From Cerioporus squamosus (Eukaryota > Basidiomycota > Agaricomycetes > Polyporales > Polyporaceae): a stretch of DNA of 64,000 nt. The position numbers and the translations under genes are program-made. Each line of letters starts with the position of its first letter. Position 1 is the first letter of the stretch. Location of the stretch: positions 1-64,000 of the forward strand of contig JABYQS010000121.1 of assembly GCA_022592435.1 (NCBI GenBank), read 5' to 3'. Under the pieces are notes generated by a model, which was not told the origin of the DNA, ran no database searches, and saw nothing but the letters and a program-made list of their open reading frames with translations. Positions 1 to 11,720 of the stretch are shown one piece after another.

Positions 1-480
1 TGCGAGGTACTCGTGAGTAGGTGTTCGCAAGGATGGTCGGGATATCGCACGACGGGTTGCTCGCGCACAGTCATTGGCCCAGATGGCCTCCTCAGCGCAG
101 AGTTCGTGGCACGCACCTGCGCATCCCTAACAGGAGGATTTTCGTCCTCGCGACATCATCGGACTTGGCTCCGTTGGCTCCTGAGCGTGTCTGGGTGGGC
201 TGTCTTGACGGTGTCGCTCGCGACATGGCACTCTACTCAGAGAATGGGTACTGGAGACTGCACAGCGGTCGCGCCGCGGGTGACGTCGTGGTCGAGGAGG
301 AGGTTGAGAACGGGCACGAGACCAGAACGCGTCCGAGACGCGCGCGAGAGGGCTGGGAACTGGCTGTAGCCGACGCACGTTCGTGCAGAAGCTCTTCCCC
401 GTGGATGCATGTCCCGCAAGCCAATTTCCTCATAACTCTGCCTGATTGTCCTCGCGCCCCGACTCCCACCGTCCACCACC
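1..480. other. 5' flank of the VTC4 gene, no gene supported
   Basis: Overlapping short open frames exist on both strands, but none resembles a protein and none joins to the downstream gene through plausible splice sites. The stretch most likely holds the promoter and leader of the VTC4 gene that starts at 481. I see no clear TATA element. Confidence 0.4.
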
Positions 481-3400
481 ATGAAGTTCGGCCGCAAAAT
501 CAGCGTACGCCCCCCGCTGCCCCTTTGTCCGCCCTGGCTCACCCCGTCCGCTGCAGAACGACCTGTACAACGAATGGAGACCCTTCTACCTCGACTACAA
601 CCTGCTCAAGCGCGAACTGAAGGTGTGTTTCAGTGGCACGCGACCACTAATTGCGCGCGCTGGAACTTCTTCGCAGGCGCGAACGGTGTCTCGGAACTGG
701 ACGGATGAGGACGAGAGGGAGTTCACTCGGATGCTCGAGCGCGAGCTCGACAAGATCCATAATTTCCAGAAGACAAAGGTACGCCACGCCCTTCATGCCC
801 CTTCCCATTCCCCTCATTCCCGGGGCGCAGACGTTCGAGTTGTCGCGGCGTATCAACGATGCGGAGAAGGCAGTCAAGCGCCTCGTAACCTCCGCCGAGT
901 TCACCAACGGACACGGACAGCATCAGACAGAGTCTAGCGCGACCGATAGTGAAGCACAGCAGCGACGAGATGCAGTCACCCAGGACGCTGGCTCCGACGA
1001 CGATGACGACATGGACGATGAGGACGACGACGCGCTCTCGGTCGATGCTCTCGAGGATCAATTCATGCTGCTCGAGGAGGAGGTTGCCACGCTAGTCGCA
1101 GACGTCCATGACCTGGCGCTGTACACGAAGCTGAATATCACCGGTTTCATGAAGATACTGAAGGTAGGTCCGACGGCGCCCGTGCTTCCCTGTCTCCGCC
1201 GAGCCGAAGCTGATACGAAGGATGTGCGCCGCCCCGGTATAGAAACACGATGTACGTTGCGCATTCCTCACTCTTACACGCCCTCCGGCTCACAATGACT
1301 CCCACAGAAACAAACCAACCGTCCTTTGAAACCCACATTCATTCAAGACTTCCTCGAGAAGCGCCCCTTCTACAAGTACAACTGGGACGGTCTCATCGTC
1401 AAGCTCTCGAGGCTATACGACCTTGTGCGCACCCGCGGTCACCCCGTCCAGGGTGATGCCAGCGCGGGGGGCAACCAGAGCGCGTTTGTCCGCCAGACGA
1501 CAAAGTACTGGGTGCGCATCAGAGTGACGTCACTAAATATTGCCCGACGCACTTAAACATCAAAAATGGCAGGTCCATCCGGACAACTTGGTACACCTCA
1601 AGCTCGCTATTCTGCGGCATCTACCGGTGCTCGTCTTCAATCCCGACAAAGAATTCGAGCCTAAGGATGCAGGTGTGTTCCGTGCCTCGGTAGCTCGTGC
1701 CATTCAAGTCGCCTGCTGACTTCGTCGCAGCGATCTCATCGGTGTATTTCGACAACGAAGACCTTGAGCTCTACTTGGGCCGGCTGGAGAAGACGGAGGG
1801 AGCGGAGGCTGTCCGTTTGCGGTGGTATGGGGACATGGATCAGAAGACTGTACGTTCGCGTCCCTTTCAATTGTTCTGTCGTGCGTGCGGTTGGGACGCC
1901 AGCGCTTGGCGGCACTTCATTGAACTGGCTGTATTCGGTGGTGCTAGAAACTAACCAGCGTCACAGATCTTCGTGGAGCGCAAGACCCATCGCGAGGACT
2001 GGACGGGGGAGAAGTCGGTCAAGGCGCGCTTCCCTATCAAGGAACACCTCGTCAACGCCTTCCTGCGGGGCGAGTACACGATGGACGCAGAGTTCCAGGA
2101 GCTCGTCAAGAAGGGCAAGAAGACGCAGCAGGAGGTCGACGGCATGATCCAGCTCGCCAACGAGGTCCAGTACAGTATACTCACGAAGAAGCTTGTTCCG
2201 GTGATGCGCACATTCTACAATCGCACAGCATTCCAGCTGCCTGGCGATGCGCGCGTCCGTATATCTCTCGACACAGAGCTTACCATGATTCGCGAGGACA
2301 ACTGGGATGGGAAGATTCGCTCTGGCGACAACTGGAGACGTATGGACATCGGTATTGACTACCCATTCGAGCAGCTCCCGCCTGAGGACAAAGAGTTGTT
2401 CAAGTGAGTCCAGATTATATCGTCTCTTGGTTGCTATCTCACAGCGATCACGTCAGGTATGGCGTACTGGAGGTTAAGCTGCAGACGCAGTATGGGCAGG
2501 AGCCGCCGCAATGGGTCACGGAACTCGTGTCGTCCCACCTTGTGGAGGCTGTCCCGAAGGTACGTGCTCGTTTGGCCGATGCGGACTCATGTGTATGACG
2601 TCGCTTTAGTTCAGCAAGTTCATCCATGGCTGCGCCACGCTTATGCCGAACCGCGTCGACCTCGTGCCCTTCTGGCTTCCGCAGAGTATGTTGCACCTCA
2701 GCCACTCTGGGATACTCAGCAGCTAATTTATCACAATTATCTAGTGGAGGTTGACATCCTGAAGCCGGACACAGGCGTTGTCACCATCGAGCGTCCTCTG
2801 CACTCGTCCTCTAAGGGTACTTCGTCTCGGGCCGGCACATCGGGACAGACGACCCCGGAGCGCCTGCAGTACGCAGAACCTGTATCGGAAGGGGAGGATG
2901 ATGAGGAGATGGACCTTGCTCCTGGTAAGCTCCTTGGCTATGGAGCTATACCAGAGTACTCACATGTATACAGCCAAGGACGAGGACAAGCGCACTGGGC
3001 TCTCTGGGCATGAGGTTGCCGCAGCAGTGGCCATCCGAGAGAAGAACCTCAAGGAGCGGACCCAGCAGCTTGCGTCTAAGCAGGCCGCGCACGACGCGGA
3101 TGACGAGCCCGATGCTGACGAGACCACTCCGTTCTTGAAGCGCGGCCGCGACTCGGAACGTAATACCCACGTTGCGAATACGATCGCGTCTGCCCTCGAG
3201 AACACCGCGCAGGTGCGAGCGATGTCCATCGACCCGCTTGCGCCTTCGTCTGCCTTTGACGAGACGCTCCGGGATCGCCTGCGTGAGGATGCGGAGCGGC
3301 GGAATGGCGAAGAGGCGGTCGAAGACGAGGACGAGGACGAGGGAGATGAGGAGACAGGTCGGTCGAGAGCAGCGAGCAGGGGTGAGGGGACATCGCGGGG

Positions 3401-3853
3401 AGACGAGCGGCTGCTGGAGAGGAACTGGACTGCGCCAGCCGGCAAGAGGATAGCGGTACCGGTGCGCATCGAGCCAAAGGTGTACTTTGCGGCGGAGCGG
3501 ACGTTCTTTGTGAGTGGCTCTCCCTCCTCGTACCTCCTATCTCCACTTGGCACGACTGACGACCCACGCAGAAATGGCTGCACTTCGCCATCTATATCGG
3601 CACGATCGCGACGACGCTGCTCAATTTCATCCCGCCGGAGGACACGATCGGGCTGATCAGCGCGTGGTGCTTCACCGGGGTCGCGCTCGTCGCCATCGCC
3701 TACTCTGCGATCATCTTCGTCTACCGCTCGTGGCATCTGCGCCATCGCCGGGCGGAGGGGCTGTACTACGACAAGTATGGGCCGACGGTGCTGTCGATGT
3801 TCCTAGTTGGGGCCCTCGCGACGAACATCGCGCTGAGGATACGTGAGATGTGA
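481..3853 (+). CDS. VTC4: Vacuolar transporter chaperone 4-like polyphosphate polymerase
   Basis: Catalytic subunit of the VTC complex, which makes inorganic polyphosphate from ATP and passes it into the vacuole. Fourteen exons (481-504, 557-622, 677-778, 831-1163, 1243-1251, 1308-1511, 1573-1672, 1731-1849, 1967-2403, 2457-2559, 2610-2685, 2745-2924, 2974-3509, 3572-3853) sum to 2571 nt, giving 856 residues with a perfect frame. The N-terminal SPX domain (about 1-190) starts MKFGRKIS and contains a KKHDK segment. The polymerase tunnel domain (about 250-560) shows the RLRWYG and ERKTHREDW motifs typical of the active VTC4 subunit rather than VTC2/3. A charged linker leads to a C-terminal DUF202-type region with three membrane segments. 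Exon 4 carries an acidic insert inside the SPX region. The catalytic assignment rests on motif recall; fold and membrane topology are inferred. Confidence 0.93.
1243..1251 (+). other. 9-nt micro-exon encoding KHD of the SPX domain
   Basis: Nine bases flanked by ag upstream and gtacgt downstream encode Lys-His-Asp (residues 176-178). With it the protein reads KILK-KHD-KQTN, the conserved SPX basic motif. Joining 1163 directly to 1308 also keeps the frame but loses the motif. Confidence 0.8.
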
Positions 3854-4236
3854 GTGTTGTACTGATGTGGTGCGGAGGTCGGTATGGTGGAGGTTTGGAT
3901 TGGATACGGACTTGTAGTAAATGATGCTCCGCGTTGAATGCAATGAGTTGTCTTCGTTTCCTGCGACCAGATGTTGTTACTGCCGTTGGTAGTCCGATCC
4001 TTGTATGTATATACTGTGAGACACTTGACCGAAGTCTCGGTTCAGGCGGCAGCGTTATGTACACAGGCGGAGAACTGAGCTCGTACGCATGAACCCTGAC
4101 CAGCCTGTCGGAAGAATAACGCCACATTTGGCTTCCACAACACATGCAGTGCAACCGCCCTCGCTCATAAGAAGTTGAAGTTGAAGTTAACACCGACCTT
4201 TCCGCACCTACGACCTTATCCTCCTCCCAGCTCGCC
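3854..4236. other. Intergenic, VTC4 3' region and promoter of the next gene
   Basis: No coding frame is supported here. The segment lies between two plus-strand genes and should hold the VTC4 3' UTR and the next promoter. Confidence 0.4.
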
Positions 4237-4910
4237 ATGACCTCTTACATGAAAATCCCTGCTGGTGTTCCCTGGAGTCCGGCAGACCTCTGGGTCGGCG
4301 GCTTTCAGTTGACCGACGGACATCTCGTCCTTCTTTGTCTCTCTTGGGGGCTCTTGTGGGACCAGATCGACCACGACAATCCTCTACCTCATGCCAACGA
4401 ATGCGTGAAGAAATGGGACAAAGAAGCAGATATCATCGAGATGTCGGTGAAGTACCGAGATGGCACTATACGTGACGACTACCTCCTCATCCTCCGCATC
4501 GATACCCCGCGGGTGGGGGAGGAACCCGACGTCGAATGGCTCAAGAACCGCGAGCCGGGGTCGCACGAGGTGCTCGACTCGTTGTTCAGTCCGGAGTTTT
4601 TTTGATCGCAAGGATTGGTTCCCTCGCGGTACATTGCCTTGGATCTATTCGAAGTGGCCCCAGCATCTACACGGTATGCATGCGTTTATCCATTTGCCAT
4701 GCCGTCAGACACCAGTGAACATTTTTCAGTAACCGTGAGCGTCAGGCGCAGCGGAAACAGGCAGCAATTGCGCGGTATCTGGCGAAGGTCGCTGCACGGG
4801 ACAGCTCTACTGAGGCGACGCCAGCTGGGACTGCCGCGAAGTCTTCGTCTTCTCTCGTACCCTGCGCCGTCGGAACACCCGGTCTCGTTTCGAACCAATA
4901 CCAACAGTGA
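4237..4910 (+). CDS. Hypothetical protein with a frame break at a T7 run
   Basis: Not recognised. The frame from ATG 4237 runs 122 residues and stops just after seven T's at 4597-4603. With six T's it would continue as FFDRKDWFPRG and so on to a plausible donor at 4674. An acceptor at 4728-4729 then leads into a basic segment NRERQAQRKQAAIARYLAK, ending at 4908-4910. No signal peptide or membrane segment is evident, and the middle is acidic. A second open frame, S/T-rich and in the original phase, extends to 5265 and may instead be the true C-terminus. The gene could be a real lineage-specific protein with an assembly error, or a decaying one. Confidence 0.5.
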
Positions 4911-5645
4911 CGCAAGCATGGATGCCGCGACCGGTTCTCGCGATCTCTTCAGTGCGACGAAGAACGATCCTTCAGAGCGAAACAGTGCGGTGATGGGAGG
5001 GAGGGCCAGTCGCAGCGCATCGGAGGACACGCCGAGTTCGCATGCGGAGGAGCAGGCCACTTCCACGGATGGCGCGAGTTCGTTCGGCCGTCTCTTCCTT
5101 CGGGACCAAGGCCATCCAAGAGAGTGTCACACTACGTCTGAGGACGAGGCTCTCATAGCTTGCGTAACTAGGATGCGCTGCACATTGCGTCACTGTGCTC
5201 AACTCGATTCGCAATATGCCAGCAGCGAGAGGACAAGATCGGAAAGGATACGCAGTGAGATCTGAGGGTGACGATGGGTAGATATGTGAGTTTTCGTTGT
5301 CCGATTGTTCTACCTACAATAAGGAGTTGACCAGACGTTAGTCGCATTGTGGCGTAGCCTGTGTCAACGGCGCCCATTAGAGTATCCCACATCGATGAAC
5401 TCTGCTGCTGCAGGAAGGGGTTGATGCGTCGGTTGTTCTCTATGTTCCTGGTCATCAAGCCTCACAAGGCGTCTTCGAGTATCGCTTCTCTATCATAGAT
5501 CTGGGGAGCGCAGGCAGCAGTATAGATGTAGTACAGGAACATAGTAACAGACATTGTGAATCTGATGGGTATGGCTACATCGCAAATCCGGTACAACATA
5601 TTGACAGCGAGCATCACGACTTCATAATGGGTACTCCTCTACGTT
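4911..5645. other. Intergenic, possible 3' extension of the hypothetical gene
   Basis: The plus-strand frame to 5265 is rich in Ser, Thr and Glu and could be the tail of the preceding gene if a further splice or indel is invoked. From 5266 to 5645 nothing coding is seen. Part of it should be the 3' UTR of the minus-strand gene that ends at 5646. Confidence 0.3.
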
Positions 5646-8600
5646 CTAATGTCCATCCCGGTACCAATTCTCCGCTTGACTGTACTCGTCCAAGCGAGCT
5701 ATAGGATCCCCACCGCTCCACTCGTATTCGACGTCGTGCTGGGCGACATGAACCACGCCCCTGGCGTGGGCATTGTCTTTGGGGTCACGTCGCTCTCGAT
5801 GTTCATGAAGTTCACGATCATGAATGTCCGGGTTGGAGACGTGCAGGCCCTTCTTGCCTCGTCTCTTCCTCGCTTCGTCTCTCCTATGGGATCTTTCGCG
5901 CTGGCGAGGTGGGGGCGGCGCCTCCTTCTCGACAGTCGACACCCAGCTCCCGTTTGCACTAGCACTGCCGCTTCCCGTGTCGCTACCGTATGCGAGTTCG
6001 GGCTCGTACAGCTCAGGCGCAGTGCCCGCTGGGGTCCCAAACTCACGACGCTTCTCCTTCCTGGCGCGCATGCGGGCCAAGCTGCGCCGGCGCTCTTCCA
6101 TCCACGCTTCCTCTTCAGCGATGCCGACGCCTCCCTGGACAGCGACTGAGGAGATCGCTCGGTGGTAGCCAGCGGCGCGGAGGACCTCGCGTATCGGGGC
6201 GTGCGATCGCGTCGTCGTCATGCGGTGTGCGTAGGAGCAGTTGAAGCTGCTCGAGTGTGAGCTGAATGGTCATGGATACGACAACCTGTACTCACCCCGG
6301 CCCAAGGACGAACTCCCCACCCAGCTGAGTCGCATCCCCACCTCTCTCCCAGACAGGCATACCAACGCAAAGCGCGTTCCGGACGACCATCGCAATGCCG
6401 CCGATAACCCCATGCCGAACGTACTCTCCTTTCTCCGAGTCCGGTCCGGGATCGTTTGTCCGCAGAGTCATCCCCAGAGCGGCGTATAAGCGTAGACTGG
6501 GGTCAGTATACATCGCAATCGGCGTGCGGAATATGTCTACAAGACGTCAGCACGACGAGCGCAGGGCAATGGCGCGAAATGAAGCTCACGGCGGTACGAC
6601 TTGATCATGTTGGGCGAACCATTCCCGACGATGGCAAAGTCGATGCCAGCACGCTTCAACGCCTCGAAATCCACGTTCCGCGAAATCGAGTACATGTAGT
6701 CCTGACACATCGCACACCTATACGTCAGGAGGGTTAGACAACGTCAAAAGAACAGCTGGGGCACTAACGCACCAGAAATGGCGAATGAAGACGACGATGG
6801 TCTTCCTGTCCTTGAAGAGGTCGCCGAACGGCACCCTGATCCCATTCTGCGCGACGACCGTGAGTGCAGCCGCCCCCTGGATCTGGTCCTTCGTAAGCCC
6901 CGCATGTTCGTCAAAAGTCGCCACAGACGGTTCGTCCCGTTCACGATGGTGTCTCCGCGGAGCGTTGGTCGACCGCACCCTAGGATTTGCTTCCGACTCC
7001 GAGATGCCGTGACTGCTGCGGGCCCTGCGAGTCGGCTTCGCCGGTGCACGGTACGGGTACGAGAACGTCGTCGACGGAGTGTTAGGTAGCGGGAGAGGTG
7101 TAGACTCAACGGAAGCCGCATATGGTGGAGACGCAGTGCTCTCGACGCTCATCGTTGCGCTCTTGTTGTACTCTTCCATGGTCGTCCTGCCATGCTCGCG
7201 CTCGCGTTCACGTTCATCGAGGTCCACGGACGACGGCTGCGAAGGGATCGCGCGTGGCTGCATGTGGCCGTGGCCGTGCGAGTTGTACGAGGACGGCGGA
7301 GGCAGTGACGGAGCAGGGCGGCTTGTAACTTGCTGGGCTGTTGGATTCGAAGCCGCCATTGAGGGATATTGAGCGCGGAATGGAGGCGGAGACTGGGCGC
7401 GTGAGGAGACGACTACGGGCTGAGGAGACTGAGCGCGTGCAGGCGTTGGTACGGTGGGCTGAGTGCGCACGACCGAGATGACTTGCGGAGACTGCGCGCG
7501 TGAAGGTGGGTGTTGTTGCGCGGAAGGCGATTGTGGGCGGAACGGAAGCTGCGTATGCGGCATGGAGTGCGATGGCCCTTGGCCGGGTCGACGCTGACGT
7601 ACAGAGCTGTATGGCGTTGATGGCTGGGGCAGCTTCGTTCGAGAACGACTTGCGGGAGCCGATGTCTGCGGCGGTGGCGGCGACTCTGGCGGTGGCGGAG
7701 GTGGGGGCAGAGGAGGCCTAACTTGCGCAACAGGCAGGTACGATGCGGACCCACCTTCCTGGCGATCTTCCGAAGACCGTCGTTCCTCGCTCCTTCTCTG
7801 CCGGCTCTCGTGAGGAGTACGCGGCCGCGTAGGTTCCGGCGCAGACTCCGGGGAGAAAGCGCGGGGCCGGTCGTCCAAGTGCACAGGGGACTTCGCGCGC
7901 GGGGCGGGTGGCTGTGACGGCGGAGGGAGAGGCGGCTGAGGCAGCGGCGTTGGGAAATCAGCGTCCATTCGTCGAGGCGGCGACAGCGGTAGCGGTGCAG
8001 GATTGGGCGGGCCAAACTCGCCTCGGGGCGGCGGCGGGAGCGGGGAAGGCTCGCGACGCGGGGCTGGCGGAGAGGGACCGCGTTGACGCGGTGGAGGCGG
8101 CGGCGGTGTAGATCCTCGACGGGGCCCAATATCCGGGCGTGCAGGCGGGTGCGAGATCAATATGGCAGGAACATTTATGTGCGATGCGACGGGAGCAGGT
8201 GAAACGAGCGGGGCTGGAACCGGGGGCGGAGGAATTGAGATAGCCGTAGCAGCTGACGTTGGCCGCACGAGCAGTGTATGCGCCAACAGCGGTGGCGACG
8301 GAGAAGGGTGTTCCTGCTCGTAAGCTAGTGATGCTTCGAAGTGGGAAGACCTCATAAGAACGACTTCATCCATCTCCATCTCCATCTCAGGAGAAGCGCG
8401 ACCAGCCTTGATGGGCGTCAGTGGGCGCGCGAAGGTGGCATGGGCGGTGGCCTCTGGAGCGTGTTCCTCGATAGTTGGGCCCCTTGTGGGCGCGACCTGT
8501 GTCTCGCGGCGCTGGCCATATTCTGCGGAAGATGTGGATGTAGGTACGCGATATGATCCCGAGCTACCCTCTCTCGGAGGTGTGGGAAGTCGTGCATCTT

Positions 8601-10270
8601 TCCGGATAGGAGGAAGCGGCGCATCCTTTGGAGGCAGAGGTGTCAAGTCCAGCGCCTGAGCGAGTGTCTGAGTGGTGAGATTAGACAGCGGACGGGGCTG
8701 AGGTTGCTCGACGCCATGCTCATGCTGGGAATGAGCCGGATATGACGGAGCAGGGCCCCCAAACTCGTCTCCATCGGGATAAGCCACCAGCGTGCTAGCC
8801 ATGCTCACGTTCTCGGTAGGAAAGGCGGGAGACGCCGATGGGCCAAAGCTCACGTTGGGCAGAGGAGTGACGCCAAGACTGACATGGCTCAAACTCTTGC
8901 GATGAGACATCTTCGCCCTCTTGTTCTCCGCGGACTCGGCGCTAGCGCCCGATGCGCGCAGGACTTCTGGCACGGTGCCGTTTCGCGCTGTGGAAGAGTT
9001 GTCCTCCGCTGTATCGGCCTGACCAGACGTGTGAGGTGACGGGCCAATAATGGAATCGCGTACCGCCGGTAGCCTCCTCGACCTCGTCGGGGGAGATGGA
9101 TCAGGAAACCTTGCGCGCGCGTGCAAGGAAGGATGATCTACGCAGTCGGTGGGTGATGCTGTCCTTGCGGTCCCTGGAGCCGAAGCCACTGCGGCGCCTG
9201 CTACTTCGTTCTTGCTCGGGCTCGGGCTCGGGCTCGGATTCGACGAGTGGCTGTGGGGGGCGAGGTGGGGGCACTGGGAGAGGCGGGGGCGAATCAGGCT
9301 CAGACTTGCCAAGCAACGTAGGGAAGTCGGAAGTCCTGATCTTGGAAAGCTCACGTTCGACTCGACCACCCGTATCCAGGGCTGCGTGCCCAGCATCGCT
9401 TTCCACAGTGACATGCTTCGGTGGTGGGGGCGGGATGTCCGACAACACCGAGTCTGAGCGGTCAGTCAATGTATCGTCCGGGGTCATAGGCGGGGTCACA
9501 GGCCCCGAATGCGCGGACAACTGCAGGTGGGAATGGCAGTGAGAGTCGATGGTGGATGAAGGGTGAGGATCGTGCGCCTGGCCGTAGACATGTCCATGGG
9601 ATTGACGGTCATCATACACGTACTGGTCTTGTGATGCATGGAAGGTCCGATTGGGATGGCGGGAGCTCTCTCCCCTCGAACTCTCCTGCGTCGCTGGGTG
9701 ATCGGGCTCGTCTGCCGGAGGAGGGACCTGAGGCAGAGCATGCGGGAAAAACGATAACGTCTGGGAGCGCCTGCGGTAGTGATACTGCCGCTCTGTCAGC
9801 TTCTCTGAAGGATGGTGATCCTGATTGTGATGACGGTGATTGGGGGTTTGCGTGGACGCCAGGTCCGCATCGGAGAAGTAAGACTTCGAGTCTCTTGCAG
9901 GGCGCGTCCTGGCGCGTGGTGGACGGGGTGGTCGCGTGTTCTCCGAATGGTAGCCATCCCGGAACTGCTCGAAGGCTTCCGTGCTCCGAGAGGCATGGAT
10001 GAATGCTCGAGGAGGTGGGGTTACATCCGCTGGAAGGCGAGACCCGAAACGCTCGCTCTCTCCGGTGGAGGGAGGAGAAGGGGCCAGGGAAGAATTCGAA
10101 TGATTCAGGAACGCATGGCTGTGCGACGAGTGGGCGCGCTCGCGCAGTACCTGGAGAGGCGCGAACGGGTCAGAAGGATCAGGGAGGGGGTATCTGGCGG
10201 AGTAGGGGAAAGCTGGGGGAGGCTTGCGCTTGATCCTGGTGGATGAGCGGCCGTTCGGGACAGCGGCCAT
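5646..10270 (-). CDS. Large disordered protein with C-terminal AhpC/TSA (peroxiredoxin-like 2) domain
   Basis: Five exons (10270-9110, 9018-6773, 6717-6590, 6536-6296, 6246-5646) sum to 4377 nt and 1458 residues in a clean frame. The first roughly 1080 residues are Pro/Ser/Arg-rich and low-complexity, with many proline runs and SP pairs, so probably intrinsically disordered. The AhpC/TSA-like domain starts near residue 1090 and shows IVVFIRHFW followed by CAMCQDY, placing a CxxC at about 1137-1140. It continues through an IVGNG strand and ends with a LGPG...SYAHRM segment. A basic tail of about 190 residues follows. Such domains are thiol redox proteins related to PRXL2/FAM213, but substrate and location are unknown here. 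The length far exceeds the roughly 200 residues of a stand-alone domain. The fusion rests on an uninterrupted 2246-nt second exon that spans linker and domain. Confidence 0.85.
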
Positions 10271-11720
10271 TGCGACGAGTGCAGTTCACCCTACCACAGG
10301 GAGTCGTATAGTGGCGGAGAGCGAGAGCGTAGAGCGTTGAGCACGCATGAGTAGTCCTTATGTAAATGGGTCCTGCTCATGGTAACGGTGCGGACGGGAG
10401 ACGAACAGCTCCGCCATGGAGCCCACGCACGTATTGGCACCTTGCAACGCCCCTTCCGCATTTTGTCCTTCATGACTTGCTTCGGAAAGCTCTCCGCCCC
10501 GTTCGCCGATACCGGGCTTCGGAGGTGATCTCGGCAGAACTCAGTGAAGTCAATCTGACGGTCTTCAACTTCCCGATCTCGGAAGAGGTCAACTCAATCG
10601 GACGGAGCGGTAAGTCAGACTGTGAATCTTCCGGTGAAGCATCCAAGCAATGCCTGTACAGTAACGGAAAGCGTGTAGTCAGCGACCAGTGTGACTTTCC
10701 GGACGAGCTGTGGGAAGGAACGCTCACGCACAACGGTCGCACAACACGTTGTTGCGCCGTGCCAGCGTAAACCCGACGTTTCAAGCTTCAAGCGCCAACA
10801 GCCAACATGACGCATGTGTATGCGACTGGCACCGGCAGACAGCTCATCGAATTGTGTCCTGGCCTCATACAAGATAGGCTTTCCGAGGGGTTTAGGCATG
10901 GCGTGTCCCAGAGCGACCTGTAAGTAGCCGTGGGCGCCGCTCGCTATACTCCAGCAAATACGAGTCATCCGAGTAAGATACAACGCGGATGTTTGCGATC
11001 ATCTGCGCCGACTTCAAAATCCACCGTGCTGACAATCTCTCTTGCGATGCGTCACGAGTACTTACTTGGGATACCTGGGAAGCGCACGGGTCCTTCAGTA
11101 TTCTTCGAGAGATGTCCGAAGCGCGTGGTGCAAGTATGTTGTCAGGAATGCAGACCTAAGATGCGCTGTCCGGTGCTTGTTCGTTATACGTGTGGATGTG
11201 CGCACCGAGAGGGGTACCAGAAGTCTACCGCTGTCATGAGTCGTGCAAGAGCCAGCCACAGAAGCACAACCATCAGACGGAAGCTAGTGGAAGTAGTCCG
11301 TAGAGCATGCACGATAAAGCCATGGTTATAGCACCGTCGACGTCAAGGGAATGTTTTTCGAGCGTTGAGGCTGATGCCGCCGCGGCCGCGGAAACACTGT
11401 ACATACTTAAGTACCGTGTCAGTGACGTGTCTTTCCCAGTATACAAATCACATACCTGGATGTCTTCCATTCTGTTATGTCGAAAAGACGCGCACACAGA
11501 CGGACAGAAAGCTCGGAATAGTTCAGGTTGAGTGTCACCGCGCCAGAGACGGACGGACGATACGTTCGGAACACGGTCACGGTGACTCTGAGTCGGTCAC
11601 TGCACGGCCGGGTGCGGTAGCAGTGGCGCTTGTGTAGACGTCACGCGTACGGGCGTCTTTCCCCGTACTTTCCCCCAGGTCGCTCCAGTCGGCGCACGTT
11701 GCTTGTCTTCTTCCACCACC
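10271..11720. other. 1.45-kb divergent intergenic region
   Basis: It separates the start codons of the minus-strand AhpC/TSA gene (10270) and the plus-strand transporter (11721). Open frames up to about 130 codons occur on both strands, but none looks like protein or has a convincing splice context. It presumably holds both promoters. Confidence 0.4.
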
